Both the position numbers and the translations under genes were made by a program. The notes beneath the pieces were generated by a model. That model searched no databases, was not told the DNA's origin, and saw only the letters and a program-made list of their open reading frames with translations. Positions 26,861 to 36,881 of a stretch of 64,000 nt of DNA are shown piece after piece. The stretch lies in NCBI GenBank assembly GCA_903929755.1, contig CAIYVZ010000022.1, positions 17,844-81,843 of the forward strand, in the 5' to 3' direction. This DNA is from an uncultured Acidobacteriia bacterium (lineage in GTDB: Bacteria > Acidobacteriota > Terriglobia > Bryobacterales > Bryobacteraceae). Within the stretch, counting starts at the first letter, position 1; the number at the start of each line of letters is the position of its first letter.

Positions 26861-27292
26861 ATGAAAAAAGCCATCCTCATCCTCACCGCGTTGCTGTGTG
26901 CGCTCACTTGTGTTTCTGAAGCCCAGACTCCGGCTGCGAAACCACACAAAGTTGTCCTGCAGATGAATGTGGACGGGCCCGATTCCTGGAATCAACTGCT
27001 CGGTAACATCGGCAACATCCAGAAGGCCTTCGGCGCGGACAAGATTCAGATTGAAGTAGTTACTTACGGCAAAGGCCTCAGTCTGCTGCTGAAGACCAAC
27101 GCCGCTTTCGAGGAACGCATGAAGAAGGCGTCTGAAACCGGGGTTGTCTTCGCGGCTTGTCAGAATTCCATGCGGCTTCGCAAGGTGACGACCGAGGACC
27201 TGCTCCCGTTCGCGGCCCAGGTGGATTCCGGGGTCGCGGAGCTGATTCGGAAGCAGGAAGCCGGCTGGTCGTACGTGCGGGTCGGCGAGTAA
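26861..27292 (+). CDS. Exported DsrE-like protein
   Basis: 143 residues with an N-terminal signal peptide (MKKAILILTALLCALTCVSEA, cut near residue 21). The rest, KVVLQMNVDGPDSWNQLLGNI through IEVVTYGKGLSLL to VVFAACQNSMR, matches the DsrE/DsrF-like fold, with the conserved Cys in FAACQNSM. Such proteins bind or relay sulfane sulfur in the cytoplasm; periplasmic versions are poorly understood. Convergent with the DUF1501 gene, three bases apart. Confidence 0.75.
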   Translation: MKKAILILTALLCALTCVSEAQTPAAKPHKVVLQMNVDGPDSWNQLLGNIGNIQKAFGADKIQIEVVTYGKGLSLLLKTNAAFEERMKKASETGVVFAACQNSMRLRKVTTEDLLPFAAQVDSGVAELIRKQEAGWSYVRVGE

Positions 27293-27295
27293 GCG

Positions 27296-28876
27296 CTACG
27301 CCAAAATCCCCTTAACTACTTCGGCCTTTTCCACGCCAGTGAGGCGCACGTTCAAGCCCTGGTACCGATAGCTGAACTTCTCGTGGTCGATGCCGAACTG
27401 ATGCAGGATGGTCGCCTGGAAATCACGGACATGGACCGGATCGCGCACGATGTTATAGCTGAAGTCGTCGGTTTCCCCGTGGACCACACCGCCCTTGATC
27501 CCGCCACCCGCCATCCATAAGCTGAAGCAGCGCGGATGATGATCGCGACCGTAGTCTGTGGGCGTTAACTTACCCTGCGAGTAAATGGTGCGGCCGAATT
27601 CGCCGGCCACGATGACGAGCGTGTCGTCCAGCATGCCGCGTTGTTTCAGATCCTGCACCAGCGCCCACGCCGGCTGATCGATTTCTTTGCACTGCGCCGG
27701 TAAGACTTCCGGCAGGTTGCCGTGGACGTCCCACCCGCGGTGATAGACCTGCACGAAGCGCACACCGCGCTCAGACAACCGGCGCGCCATCACGCAGGTA
27801 TGCGCAAAAGACCCGGGCTTCTCCTTCGCATCCTTGCCGTACATCTGCCAGGTGCTTTCCGGCTCTTTACTCAGGTCAGTGAGTTCCGGGACGGATGCCT
27901 GCATCCGGAACGCCATTTCGTACTGCGCGATGCGGGTCTTGGTTTCCGGATCGCCCAGCTTGTCGTAGGTCATCTGGTTCATCTCAGACAACCCATCCAG
28001 CATGGACCGCCGCACTTCCGTCGGCACGCCATCCGGGTTATTGATGAACAGCACCGGATCACCCGCACTCCGCAGGCCGACGCCGGAGTACTTACCCGAC
28101 AGGAAGCCCGCGCTCCACAACCGGGCCGAGATCGCCTGCACGTTCGCCTTCGGATGATAGTGCTTGGCCTGCAGCACCACAAACGACGGCAGATTCTCAT
28201 TCATGCTGCCCAGACCATAACTCAGCCAGGAACCGATACAGGGCCGCCCGGCAATCATGAAGCCAGTTTGAAAGAAGGTAATAGCCGGTTCGTGGTTGAT
28301 GGCATCCGTATTCATGGAGCGGATGATGGCGATATCATCCACCATCTTCGCCGTGTAAGGGAGTAACTCGGAAACCCAGGCACCGGACTTCCCATACTGG
28401 TCAAAGGTGAAGATGGAGGGCGCGATGGGGAAGCGACTCTGGCCGCTGGTCATAGTGGTGAGCCGCTGACCCTGCCGGATGGAATCAGGCAGATCCTTGT
28501 CGAACATGTCCTTCATCTTCGGCTTATAATCGTAGGTCTCCAGTTGGGGTGGCGCGCCGACCAGGTGCAGATAGATGACGCGCTTTGCCTTCGCCGGAAA
28601 GTGCGGCAGGCCACTCATGGTACCGAATGCCTTGTCCGGAGCAGGCCCGGCACCCAGCGCATTTCGTCCAGTCAGGGAGGCGAGCGCCAACGCGCCGATA
28701 CCCTGCGCCCCACGAGAAAAGAAGCGTCGCCGAGTTTCTTCAGCCGCCATCCGGTGTGCGATGCCATCCAGAGGATGCCGCCCCGCCGCAAGCCGCTTCA
28801 ACGACTCGCGGTCTGCCTGGTGAGCCAGTGCCGAGTAATGCCCTTCAGCGTCGGGAGCCAGTAAATTTCGCTTCAT
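27296..28876 (-). CDS. DUF1501 domain-containing exported protein (Tat signal)
   Basis: 526 residues. A twin-arginine motif ([20 protein letters not shown], about residues 49-68) indicates folded export. Downstream [35 protein letters not shown] and [21 protein letters not shown] are DUF1501 features, a family related to alkaline-phosphatase/sulfatase folds. Its ATG overlaps the stop of the PSCyt/DUF1553 gene (ATGA). This pairing is standard in Planctomycetes and Solibacter-type acidobacteria. Function in polymer or sulfate-ester degradation is presumed, not shown. Confidence 0.88.
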   Translation of the reverse strand: MKRNLLAPDAEGHYSALAHQADRESLKRLAAGRHPLDGIAHRMAAEETRRRFFSRGAQGIGALALASLTGRNALGAGPAPDKAFGTMSGLPHFPAKAKRVIYLHLVGAPPQLETYDYKPKMKDMFDKDLPDSIRQGQRLTTMTSGQSRFPIAPSIFTFDQYGKSGAWVSELLPYTAKMVDDIAIIRSMNTDAINHEPAITFFQTGFMIAGRPCIGSWLSYGLGSMNENLPSFVVLQAKHYHPKANVQAISARLWSAGFLSGKYSGVGLRSAGDPVLFINNPDGVPTEVRRSMLDGLSEMNQMTYDKLGDPETKTRIAQYEMAFRMQASVPELTDLSKEPESTWQMYGKDAKEKPGSFAHTCVMARRLSERGVRFVQVYHRGWDVHGNLPEVLPAQCKEIDQPAWALVQDLKQRGMLDDTLVIVAGEFGRTIYSQGKLTPTDYGRDHHPRCFSLWMAGGGIKGGVVHGETDDFSYNIVRDPVHVRDFQATILHQFGIDHEKFSYRYQGLNVRLTGVEKAEVVKGILA

Positions 28877-31800
28877 TTGTTCAGCACCTCATCCAGATTC
28901 AGCATCTGGTTCGTCAACATGGTGAGCGCGGCGTAATCCGCCTGCTTCAGGGATGGATCGGCCTTGCGTTCGCCTTGCGCCAGGAACTTAGCCGCATCCG
29001 CTTCGTGGGACGCGTAATAGGTTCGGAAATTCGTAAAAGACTTCCTGGCGATGGTGCGTTCTTTAACTGCCAAAGGTCGGGACAGGACGCGCGTGGTGAT
29101 GAAATCCAGCTGAGTTTCCAGATCCGCCGATGTCTGCATGGCACGGCCTGCAATTTCGCGTGCGGCCTCCACGAACTGGATGTCGTTCATGGTGACCAGC
29201 GCCTGCAGCGGGGTATCGGTCCGCTCTCGCCGCACCGTGCAACTTTCGCGGGTGGGAGCATTGAAGATTTCCATACTGGCCGGTGGCGCGCTGCGTTTCC
29301 AGAACGTGTACATGGTCCGGCGGTATAAGCCATTGCCCACGTCAGGCTTGTAATAGCGGGTGTTGGAACCGTCCATTGCAACGGCTTCCCAGACACCCTC
29401 CGGCTGATACGGGCGGACACTTGGACCGCCGATCTGCGGGGATAACAGCCCGGTCGCAGCCAGCGCATAATCCCGAACCATCTCGCCATCCAGCCGGAAG
29501 CGAACGCCACGGCTCAGCAAGCGATTCTCGGGGTCCTTCTCCAGTTTCAGCGGGGTTGTAGCCGCTATTTGACGGTAGGTTGCGGACAGGAGGATCTGTT
29601 TGTAGAACCGCTTCATATCCCAGCCGTTTTCGCGGAAATCGACGGCGAGCCAGTCGAGCAATTCTTTGTGCGTGGGCGGTTCACCCTGGCTGCCGAAATC
29701 TTCGGCAGTCTTTGTCAGGCCGATGCCGAAAATCTCCTGCCACATACGATTCGCGGCGAGCCGCGACGTGAGAGGGTGTTCCTCGGTGAAGAGCCACTGC
29801 GCCAGGCCGAGCCTGTTGCGAGGCATGGAGGATGTCATCGGGGGCAGAATCGAAGGAGTTCCGGCTTCCACTTCTTCGCGCCGCTGATCATACGCCCCGC
29901 GAAACAGGACCCAGGCATGCGGTTTTGCGTCGGCACGTTCTTCCATTACCAGCGAAACCGCACCGCGCCGGGCGATGGTTTTTGCTTCCGTGTTTAGCGT
30001 GTTCTGCTCGGTAACCAGTTGCTTTACAGGGGCATACTCGCGGGCCAGATACCACTTGAGCAAAGCTTCGCGCGCGGCGGGCGCTGGTGTCGCGGTGGGC
30101 TCGGACTCCAGTGCCAGCGAGATGGCGGGCCATTCGCTGATGGTCCGGGCTTCACTCTCGCTCACTTCGCGGTTGAAGATTCGGAGATCGGCAATGGCGC
30201 CATCAGCCAGATTCTTGCCCAGGATGAGGGGCGTTTCCACGCCGATATCGCCATTCAGGTCCTGCACCACATTGCCGCGACCCTGCGTGGGAATCGCGCG
30301 GCCGTTGATGTACATCCCGAGGCCGGCTTGCCGCCGTGAGCCGTCGTAGGTGGCGACAATCGTGTTCCACGTGCCCTGCTTCAGTTGCTCCAGATGCGCG
30401 GCGCGGACATCAATGCTGCGGCCCCCATCGCCGATCAGCCGGAGCGCGGCCACCCGCGCGCCAATCTCCAGTGACCAGCCGCGATTCTTTTCTTTCGGAT
30501 TCGTATGCGCGGCAATCGTGTAACCTTGCTCGGCTTTCGGGAAGAAGAACGCGGCCGCGATGGTGAAGGGCTTGTCGGCGTCCAGCTTCGGAGCGTCCTT
30601 TACTTCCACGCCCTCATTCTTCTGGAAGTGCAGCGCTTTGCGGCCCGCGATGTTGGAATCAATCAGGTTCGCCGATTTTGCGTCCGTGGCGGCAGCCAGA
30701 ATGTCCACGGCCAGCAACTGCGCCTTCTCTTCAAGGGGGCTGTCCGCCTTCAGTTTTTGGCGCCGGGAGAGCCACTGTCCGAACTCAGCATCGGCATCTT
30801 TCGCAGCCTGCGCGAGGCTTGTCCGAATCGCCGCAAGCCGGGCCTGCGTCTTCGCCCAGGCATCTCGATCGTCGGGCTTCGGCACCACCACTACAGGTGG
30901 CGTATCCGGCACATTATCATCCATCACGCGCTGCGTCGTATTGCGGAAGAACGCGCCCAGCCCGTAGAAATCCTTCTGCGTGATGGGGTCGAACTTGTGG
31001 TTGTGGCACGTTGCGCAGCCGGTGGTCAGGCCAAGGTAGATGGCGCTGACCGTCTCTGCCCTGTCCTTGGCATAGATCTCGGCGTATTCGTCTTCAATCA
31101 GCCCGGCTTCGTTGGTGGTTACACCGCAGCGGATGAAGCCGGTGGCAATCTTCTGGTCCAGCGTGGAACCTGGCAGCAAGTCCCCCGCCAGTTGTTCGGT
31201 GCTGAAGCGGTCATAGGGCACATTTCGGTTGTACGCCTGAATGACCCAGTCGCGATAGGGCCAGATCTCACGATAGTTATCGACGTGGATGCCGTGGGTA
31301 TCTCCATAACGTGCCGCGTCCAGCCAGTAGCGGCCGCGGTGTTCGCCGAAGTGTGGCGACGCCAGGTAGTGATCGACCATGTTCTCGTAGGCCTTTGGCG
31401 TCAGGTCTTTCACGAACAGGTCCAGTTCGGCGGGGGTGGGTGGTAGCCCGGTCAGATCCAGAGCCACTCGCCGGATCAACGTTCTTTTATCCGCAGCTGC
31501 GGCGGGTTCGAGGCCCAGCGGTTCCAGCTTCGCCAGAATGAAGCGGTCAATAGGATTGCGCGCCCACAGCGTATTCTTTACCGCCGGTAACGGCGCTTTC
31601 ACGGGTGCCGTATAGGCCCAGTGCTCCACGAACGGCGCGCCCTGCTCAATCCAGAGCTTCACTCTGGAAATCTGGGCTGACGTGAGCGACTTATGCGAGT
31701 AGGTGGGAGGCATCCGCCGGGCTTCGTTGGTCTCGGCAATGCGCTGGTACAGCTTACTCTCAGCGGGTTTCCCCACGACAATTACGCCAGGGCCGAGCAG

Positions 31801-31971
31801 ACTGTCTTTCAGGTCCAGGCGCAAGCCCGCCATACGTGTGCCCTGGTCGGGACCATGGCACTGGAAGCAGTTGTCAGAGAGGACAGGCCGGATCTCCCGC
31901 TGGAAATCTACCTTTTGTGCCTGCAGCAGACCAACGGCGGAGGCACACAACACAAGCCAGCTTAAACGCAT
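28873..31971 (-). CDS. PSCyt1-DUF1549-LamG-DUF1553 multidomain exported protein
   Basis: About 1032 residues from ATG 31971, after which a signal peptide ([18 protein letters not shown]) fits; the frame is open further upstream. Order: planctomycete cytochrome C-like domain with CFQCH (residues 35-39); DUF1549 with [23 protein letters not shown] and [11 protein letters not shown]; a concanavalin-like LamG insert around 460-600; then DUF1553 ([25 protein letters not shown] to the C-terminus). Two CxxCH motifs allow haem binding. It pairs with DUF1501 as a surface degradation module of unknown substrate. Confidence 0.9.
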   Translation of the reverse strand: MRLSWLVLCASAVGLLQAQKVDFQREIRPVLSDNCFQCHGPDQGTRMAGLRLDLKDSLLGPGVIVVGKPAESKLYQRIAETNEARRMPPTYSHKSLTSAQISRVKLWIEQGAPFVEHWAYTAPVKAPLPAVKNTLWARNPIDRFILAKLEPLGLEPAAAADKRTLIRRVALDLTGLPPTPAELDLFVKDLTPKAYENMVDHYLASPHFGEHRGRYWLDAARYGDTHGIHVDNYREIWPYRDWVIQAYNRNVPYDRFSTEQLAGDLLPGSTLDQKIATGFIRCGVTTNEAGLIEDEYAEIYAKDRAETVSAIYLGLTTGCATCHNHKFDPITQKDFYGLGAFFRNTTQRVMDDNVPDTPPVVVVPKPDDRDAWAKTQARLAAIRTSLAQAAKDADAEFGQWLSRRQKLKADSPLEEKAQLLAVDILAAATDAKSANLIDSNIAGRKALHFQKNEGVEVKDAPKLDADKPFTIAAAFFFPKAEQGYTIAAHTNPKEKNRGWSLEIGARVAALRLIGDGGRSIDVRAAHLEQLKQGTWNTIVATYDGSRRQAGLGMYINGRAIPTQGRGNVVQDLNGDIGVETPLILGKNLADGAIADLRIFNREVSESEARTISEWPAISLALESEPTATPAPAAREALLKWYLAREYAPVKQLVTEQNTLNTEAKTIARRGAVSLVMEERADAKPHAWVLFRGAYDQRREEVEAGTPSILPPMTSSMPRNRLGLAQWLFTEEHPLTSRLAANRMWQEIFGIGLTKTAEDFGSQGEPPTHKELLDWLAVDFRENGWDMKRFYKQILLSATYRQIAATTPLKLEKDPENRLLSRGVRFRLDGEMVRDYALAATGLLSPQIGGPSVRPYQPEGVWEAVAMDGSNTRYYKPDVGNGLYRRTMYTFWKRSAPPASMEIFNAPTRESCTVRRERTDTPLQALVTMNDIQFVEAAREIAGRAMQTSADLETQLDFITTRVLSRPLAVKERTIARKSFTNFRTYYASHEADAAKFLAQGERKADPSLKQADYAALTMLTNQMLNLDEVLNK

Positions 31972-32021
31972 AAGTAGAGTTGATTTTATACTGTTTGTGC
32001 TGCCCGCGCTAGACTCGGAAA

Positions 32022-32861
32022 ATGACGACGCCTCTGGTGGAAGCCGCCTGGCTCCTGGAACACTCAAACGACAGTGATGTGCGGGTGGTGGATACGCGAT
32101 TCACTCTCGGTAAACCCGATCAGGGGCGGGCGGTATTTGACGCGGGCCACATTCCAGGCGCGGTGTTTGTTGATCTGGAGCGCGATTTGAGTGCGCAGGT
32201 GCGTCCGGACCGCGTTGGCGGGCGGCACCCGATTCCGGCGGTTGAGCGTCTGCAGGCCGTCTTTGCGCGACTGGGGATATCCAACCGGCACCAAGTTGTC
32301 GCTTATGACGATCCCTCAACCGGTGCCGGGTTTTACGGGCCGCACTTGTGGTGGCTGCTGCGGTATCTGGGGCACGACCAGGTTTCTGTTCTCAATGGCG
32401 GACTGCCTGCCTGGCTCGCGGCGGGTGGCTCGCTGGAAACGGAACAGCGCGTCTACCCACCGGCTGCGTTCCATGCGCAACTTCGGCCCGAGATGATCGT
32501 GGATGCGAACGCTGTGCAGGCGAGGTCACAGGCCGCGGTTCTTCTGGACTCCCGCGCTCCGGAACGTTATTGGGGGGACGTGGAACCTCTTGACTGGAAA
32601 GCCGGCCACATCCCCGGCGCCATCAATGCGAACTGGGCGGAAGGGCTTCGCGACGGGTTCTGGAAATCGGCTGAAGCGCAGAAGGCACGTTTCCCTGAGA
32701 CCGAGGAACTCATCGTGTATTGCGGCAGCGGCGTCAGTGCAGCAGGCAACCTGCTGGCAATGGAACTGGGCGGCATTACCCACGCGAAGCTCTATCCGGG
32801 CAGTTGGTCGGACTGGATCAGCGACGACACGCGTCCGGTTGAGACATCACTTCCGGACTAA
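32022..32861 (+). CDS. Sulfurtransferase, 3-mercaptopyruvate/thiosulfate type
   Basis: 279 residues with two rhodanese domains. The N-terminal, inactive one contains RAVFDAGHIPGAVFVDLERDL. The C-terminal one has DWKAGHIPGAINANW and the active loop YCGSGVSA (about residue 236), whose CGSGV form is closer to mercaptopyruvate sulfurtransferases than to CRKGVT thiosulfate enzymes. It transfers sulfur to cyanide or thiols. Divergent from the PSCyt gene with 50 bases between. Its 3' end overlaps the convergent LamG-like gene by 15 bases. Confidence 0.88.
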   Translation: MTTPLVEAAWLLEHSNDSDVRVVDTRFTLGKPDQGRAVFDAGHIPGAVFVDLERDLSAQVRPDRVGGRHPIPAVERLQAVFARLGISNRHQVVAYDDPSTGAGFYGPHLWWLLRYLGHDQVSVLNGGLPAWLAAGGSLETEQRVYPPAAFHAQLRPEMIVDANAVQARSQAAVLLDSRAPERYWGDVEPLDWKAGHIPGAINANWAEGLRDGFWKSAEAQKARFPETEELIVYCGSGVSAAGNLLAMELGGITHAKLYPGSWSDWISDDTRPVETSLPD

Positions 32862-34091
32862 AGGCGTTCGCGCGATCAATGCCAGCTTTTCCATCTGCTG
32901 CGCCGAGAGCGCGCGATTGAAAACCGCCACCCCTCCGATATAGCCCGTGAAGCCTACGCTCCGAGAAGTGTGGATAACGCGCCCGATGGTGAACGGCCCG
33001 CCGTCTTCCGTTGTGGGCGGCACATACAAATCATGCGGGAACCAAAACGGATTCGTCCGCAGCGCCGCCAGTTCGCGGCTCACCACCGCCCCGCCCCGTA
33101 GCGTGACTCGCACCTTTGTGAACGCGAAGGTGTGCAATTCGACGCGCTCATGGCTGCTCTCGGCCAGAACCTGAACCGAGAGCGGCGTTGCCTCCGGGGG
33201 CCGATATTGCTCCTGCGTCCAACCTTTGGCCGCCCACTGGAAGAACGGATGCGCCGCCGGATTCTCCACCCACATCTCTGAAGCCTTGCCATCCAGATAC
33301 GCCGTCACCGTGTTCTTCTCGTTATCGAACACCATTCCCATCAGGCTCCAGTACTGATCCAGCTCCTGCTCCATTGCCCCGGCCGGCGCGGTGGGCAACA
33401 GTTCAGGCGTCACAGCCAGATTCCGCGCATACTTGTCGCCGAATGAAGCCCCGCCATTCTCCGAGACATGCACCGCGGCCGCCCCGTTATTCGCAGCTAA
33501 ACCGGCGAAGAGCGCATACTGCCGCCGCCCGCGCTCCACCTTTTGAACCGCGCTTGTCGCGTCGGTTTGAACCGCGCTTGTCGCGTCGGCTTGAACCGCG
33601 CTTGTCGCGTCGGCCAGGTCTGTGCCTTCGTGCCAAATTCCCGCAATCGCGTGATTCCCGCTCTCACGGATCACCCATGCAACCATCGACACGGACTGCC
33701 CGGGGCCCTTTACATCCAGGCCCGAATCCTGTAGCCGTTCGCGTGGCACCAGTAATACAGGGCGCAGATCCTTGTCCGTCTCCTGCCGCAGCCGGATGGC
33801 CTCACCAAAAGGACCGCGGCCCAGCAAAGGAAAGTCCTGGTACGTAGCTCTCGGTCCGGCACCCCAGTAATCGCGGACATAGTTCACCGCATCCAGCCGG
33901 AAATCGTGCCGGTCCCCAGGCGCCTGCCACGCGGCGAAGCGGCCGGCGTCCCGCTTCACGAAATCCCAAAGTGCCACGAAGCCCGGCAGCTGGCGAACGG
34001 CATCGACGCGCTGCTGGTAGTTCAGTAAATCCGAAGGCGGAGCCGCGAATCCGACAGCGGTCGCCAGCAAGCCCAACAGGAATCCCTTCAA
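32847..34091 (-). CDS. Exported LamG/concanavalin-like protein with internal repeat
   Basis: 414 residues. A signal peptide (MKGFLLGLLATAVGFA) precedes a body with FVALWDF, SMVAWVIRESGNHAIAGIW, VTAYLDGKASEM and GYIGGVAVFNRALSAQQMEKL, the last typical of LamG-like domains in Solibacter/planctomycete exported proteins. It lacks the DUF1549/1553 parts, so may bind carbohydrate or protein. Three DATSAVQx octapeptides occur in tandem near residue 165. Seven bases separate it from the upstream M16 protease gene. Confidence 0.7.
   Translation of the reverse strand: MKGFLLGLLATAVGFAAPPSDLLNYQQRVDAVRQLPGFVALWDFVKRDAGRFAAWQAPGDRHDFRLDAVNYVRDYWGAGPRATYQDFPLLGRGPFGEAIRLRQETDKDLRPVLLVPRERLQDSGLDVKGPGQSVSMVAWVIRESGNHAIAGIWHEGTDLADATSAVQADATSAVQTDATSAVQKVERGRRQYALFAGLAANNGAAAVHVSENGGASFGDKYARNLAVTPELLPTAPAGAMEQELDQYWSLMGMVFDNEKNTVTAYLDGKASEMWVENPAAHPFFQWAAKGWTQEQYRPPEATPLSVQVLAESSHERVELHTFAFTKVRVTLRGGAVVSRELAALRTNPFWFPHDLYVPPTTEDGGPFTIGRVIHTSRSVGFTGYIGGVAVFNRALSAQQMEKLALIARTPLVRK
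33543..33614 (-). repeat. Three tandem 24-bp units inside the LamG-like gene
   Basis: The unit TTGAACCGCGCTTGTCGCGT plus CGG and one variable base occurs three times without gaps. It encodes DATSAVQ plus a variable residue, in frame on the minus strand. Differences are confined to the 24th base, so the copies are recent. No other copy was noticed in the window. Confidence 0.9.
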
Positions 34092-34098
34092 CCTGCGC

Positions 34099-36837
34099 CT
34101 ACTTCGCCGCAGGCTTCTTGAAATCTCCGGCCTTTACAATGCTGATCTGCGCCACATCCAGATTGCGGCGCATCGCTGCCACCACATCGTCCGGCTTCAG
34201 GGCCGTCACTTTGGCTTCCAACTGCTCGTCGTACGCGAGCGTTCGGCCATCGTAATCGCGCGTGGCTAATACGCCCGCCAGCTGTCGGTCTTCAGCCCTC
34301 TGCAGAACCCGCGACTGCAGCCAGCCATCGCGATCCGCATCCAGTTCCTTTTGCGTGAAACCGTCCTTCAGGGCCTTCTCCAGTTCCTCTTTGAAGGCGG
34401 CCTCCACCTTCGCCATATTCTGTGGATTCGCGATCGCGTAGACCTGAAACTGGCCGTCCTTCTCGTCCGTCTTTGCCGAGAAGATGGAACTTACGCCATA
34501 GCTCAGGCCATCTTTCACGCGGATGCGGGCTGCCAGTCGCGAATTCAGGAAGCCGCCGCCCAGCATGTAATTCCCCAGCACCAGGGCAGGGTAATCGGCA
34601 TCGTTGCTGCTCAGCGCCAGTCGCTTTCCCGCGAAGAACACGGCATTCGCCTTATCCGGCGTCTCAATCGCCACATTCACGGGAGCAATCTTCGCCGCGC
34701 CGTTCTTGAGACGTTCATACTTTGCCGGACTCTTCCAGGTGGTGAACATCTCGGCCAGCGCCTTCTTCACCTCCGCGGTATCGAAGTCTCCGACCACGGC
34801 AATCTCACCGTTCGACGCACCGTAAAAGCTCTTGTAGAAACCCTTTACGTCTTCCGGTTTCAGGGCCTTCAGCGCCTCAATCTGGTCATCGAACGACATA
34901 GTGCCGCGGACATCGCCCTTCGGGAACGGATACAGCGTGCGCTGCAACTGGATGGGTGCCAGCGCTTGCGGCTCACTCTTGTTCGCTTCGAGGCTGGTGA
35001 TTCGAGCTTTGCGAATCTGCTCGAACTCGCTTTCGGGAAGCGTTGCTTCTTTCAGGATCTCGCCAGCCAGTCGCAGTGCGGCCGGCAGATTCTCCCGCGT
35101 CGTTTCAATTGAGGCTGTCGCACCGGCAGCGTTTCCGCCGACATTCAATTGGGCCTTCAGTCTGCTCAACTCGTCCTGAATCTGCTGCCGGTTGTGCCTG
35201 GCTGTGCCACGCATCAACAACTGGCCGGTCAGCGCTCCAGAGACGTCCTTGTCTTTCAGCCCAGCCAGATCTCCGAAGTGGAGCTGAATGGTGGCGTTCA
35301 CGTTGGCTCCGCGCGTCTTTTTGGTCAGCAGCGAAACCTTCAGACCCGGTGTCAATACGTAGCGTTGTGTGCGCGATTCGATGTTCTTCGGGGACGGATC
35401 AAATACCTCACCGGCTGCCATAACAGCCTGGCCCTTGTAGTCCTTCAGCACGGCCGCGACGTCGGTCTTTTCGGGGATCTCCGCGCGGTCCGGCTTTGCG
35501 TCGGGAATAAACTCACCCAGCGTGCGGTTCGAATCTTTCAGATACGCGGCCGCTACACGCTGTACATCCTGCGGCGTTACCTTCCCCAGGTTGTCCCGTT
35601 CGCGGAATAGTAGCCGCCAGTCGCCCTTGCCGATGTAATCGCTGAGCGCCAGCCCCAGGCCTTCGGAGTTCCGCAGCACCTGCTCCATCTGTTTGGTTAG
35701 TTTCGCCTGCGCGCGTTCCACTTCCTCTTTGCTGGGTGGTTCTTTCACTACGCTGGTAATTGTGTCGAGCAGGATCTTGCGGGCATCGTCGAGCGAATCC
35801 GATTTACCCAACATGGCAGCAAACAAGAGGACGCCCGGCTCGGTCAGTTCCAGTGGCTCGCCAAACACCGCTGCCGCCTTCTTGTTGTCCACCAGGGCCT
35901 TATACAAACGGCCTGAGGGATTATCGCCCAGCACGGCCGCCAGAACATCAATCGCTTCAATGTCGGCATTCGCCCCGTCCGGCATGTGATACATGGCCAG
36001 CAGAATCTGTTGATCTCCCACGCGACGGACCACAGTGGTTCGTTCGCCATCCTGCACGGGCTCTACCGTGTAGGTCGGCGTTAACTTGCGGGAGGGCTTC
36101 GGAATTCCACTGAAGTAGCTGTTCACCAGTTCCAGCAGCTTGGGCTCGTCCACCTTGCCCGCCACGGTCAGCACCGCGTTGTCGGGCTGGTAGTATTTGT
36201 GGTAGAAATCCTGCAACTTCTCGATCGGCACGCGTTCCACATCGCTTTTATTCCCGATGACGGGCCTGCCGTAAGGGTGTGCGCGATACGCTGCCGCCAT
36301 GGTTCGCAGCACCATCACGTTCATGGGGCTGTTTTCGCCCATCTCAAATTCATTGCGAACCACGGTGAACTCTTTATCCAGATCTTCTTTGCGGATAAAC
36401 GAATTCACCATCCGATCGGCTTCCAGATCGAGTGCCCACTTGAGATTCTCGTCCGTTGCCTGAAAGGTTTCGAAGTAGTTCGTCCGGTCCCAGGAGGTGG
36501 TTCCGTTGGGGCGTGCGCCGTGTTCGGTCAGTTCCTGCGGAATATTCGTGTGCTTCGGGCTGCCCTTGAACACCATGTGTTCCAGCAGATGGGCCATGCC
36601 GCCCTCGCCCGTTCCTTCATGGCGCGAGCCGACGATGAAGGTCATGTTCACCGTGATAGTGGGCTTGGAGTTATCCGGGAATACCAGGACCCGCAGGCCA
36701 TTGTCCAGCCTGTACTCCGTGATGCCCTCCACGGACGTGACCCTGGTCATGCCCTTGGGTAGTCCCTGCGCACCAGCGGGCGCGGTTAAACAGAGACCGG
36801 TGGCGAACAGTATGGCAGCGAAGAGCAGACGTTTCAT
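34099..36837 (-). CDS. M16 family zinc metalloprotease (two-domain, exported)
   Basis: 912 residues from ATG 36837; the frame stays open 106 codons further upstream over DNA of the PQQ gene and is not real. A signal peptide (residues 1-23) is followed by the first M16 domain with the inverted zinc motif HLLEH (83-87). RNEFEMGENSP follows downstream and has the third-ligand pattern. The second M16 domain, from about residue 500, lacks the zinc motif, as in pitrilysin-like or PqqL-type periplasmic proteases. It probably degrades peptides in the periplasm. Substrate unknown. Confidence 0.9.
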   Translation of the reverse strand: MKRLLFAAILFATGLCLTAPAGAQGLPKGMTRVTSVEGITEYRLDNGLRVLVFPDNSKPTITVNMTFIVGSRHEGTGEGGMAHLLEHMVFKGSPKHTNIPQELTEHGARPNGTTSWDRTNYFETFQATDENLKWALDLEADRMVNSFIRKEDLDKEFTVVRNEFEMGENSPMNVMVLRTMAAAYRAHPYGRPVIGNKSDVERVPIEKLQDFYHKYYQPDNAVLTVAGKVDEPKLLELVNSYFSGIPKPSRKLTPTYTVEPVQDGERTTVVRRVGDQQILLAMYHMPDGANADIEAIDVLAAVLGDNPSGRLYKALVDNKKAAAVFGEPLELTEPGVLLFAAMLGKSDSLDDARKILLDTITSVVKEPPSKEEVERAQAKLTKQMEQVLRNSEGLGLALSDYIGKGDWRLLFRERDNLGKVTPQDVQRVAAAYLKDSNRTLGEFIPDAKPDRAEIPEKTDVAAVLKDYKGQAVMAAGEVFDPSPKNIESRTQRYVLTPGLKVSLLTKKTRGANVNATIQLHFGDLAGLKDKDVSGALTGQLLMRGTARHNRQQIQDELSRLKAQLNVGGNAAGATASIETTRENLPAALRLAGEILKEATLPESEFEQIRKARITSLEANKSEPQALAPIQLQRTLYPFPKGDVRGTMSFDDQIEALKALKPEDVKGFYKSFYGASNGEIAVVGDFDTAEVKKALAEMFTTWKSPAKYERLKNGAAKIAPVNVAIETPDKANAVFFAGKRLALSSNDADYPALVLGNYMLGGGFLNSRLAARIRVKDGLSYGVSSIFSAKTDEKDGQFQVYAIANPQNMAKVEAAFKEELEKALKDGFTQKELDADRDGWLQSRVLQRAEDRQLAGVLATRDYDGRTLAYDEQLEAKVTALKPDDVVAAMRRNLDVAQISIVKAGDFKKPAAK

Positions 36838-36881
36838 CAGGCAGATTCTCCCACGCAAATTATAGCGGCTCTTCGTCGCGG

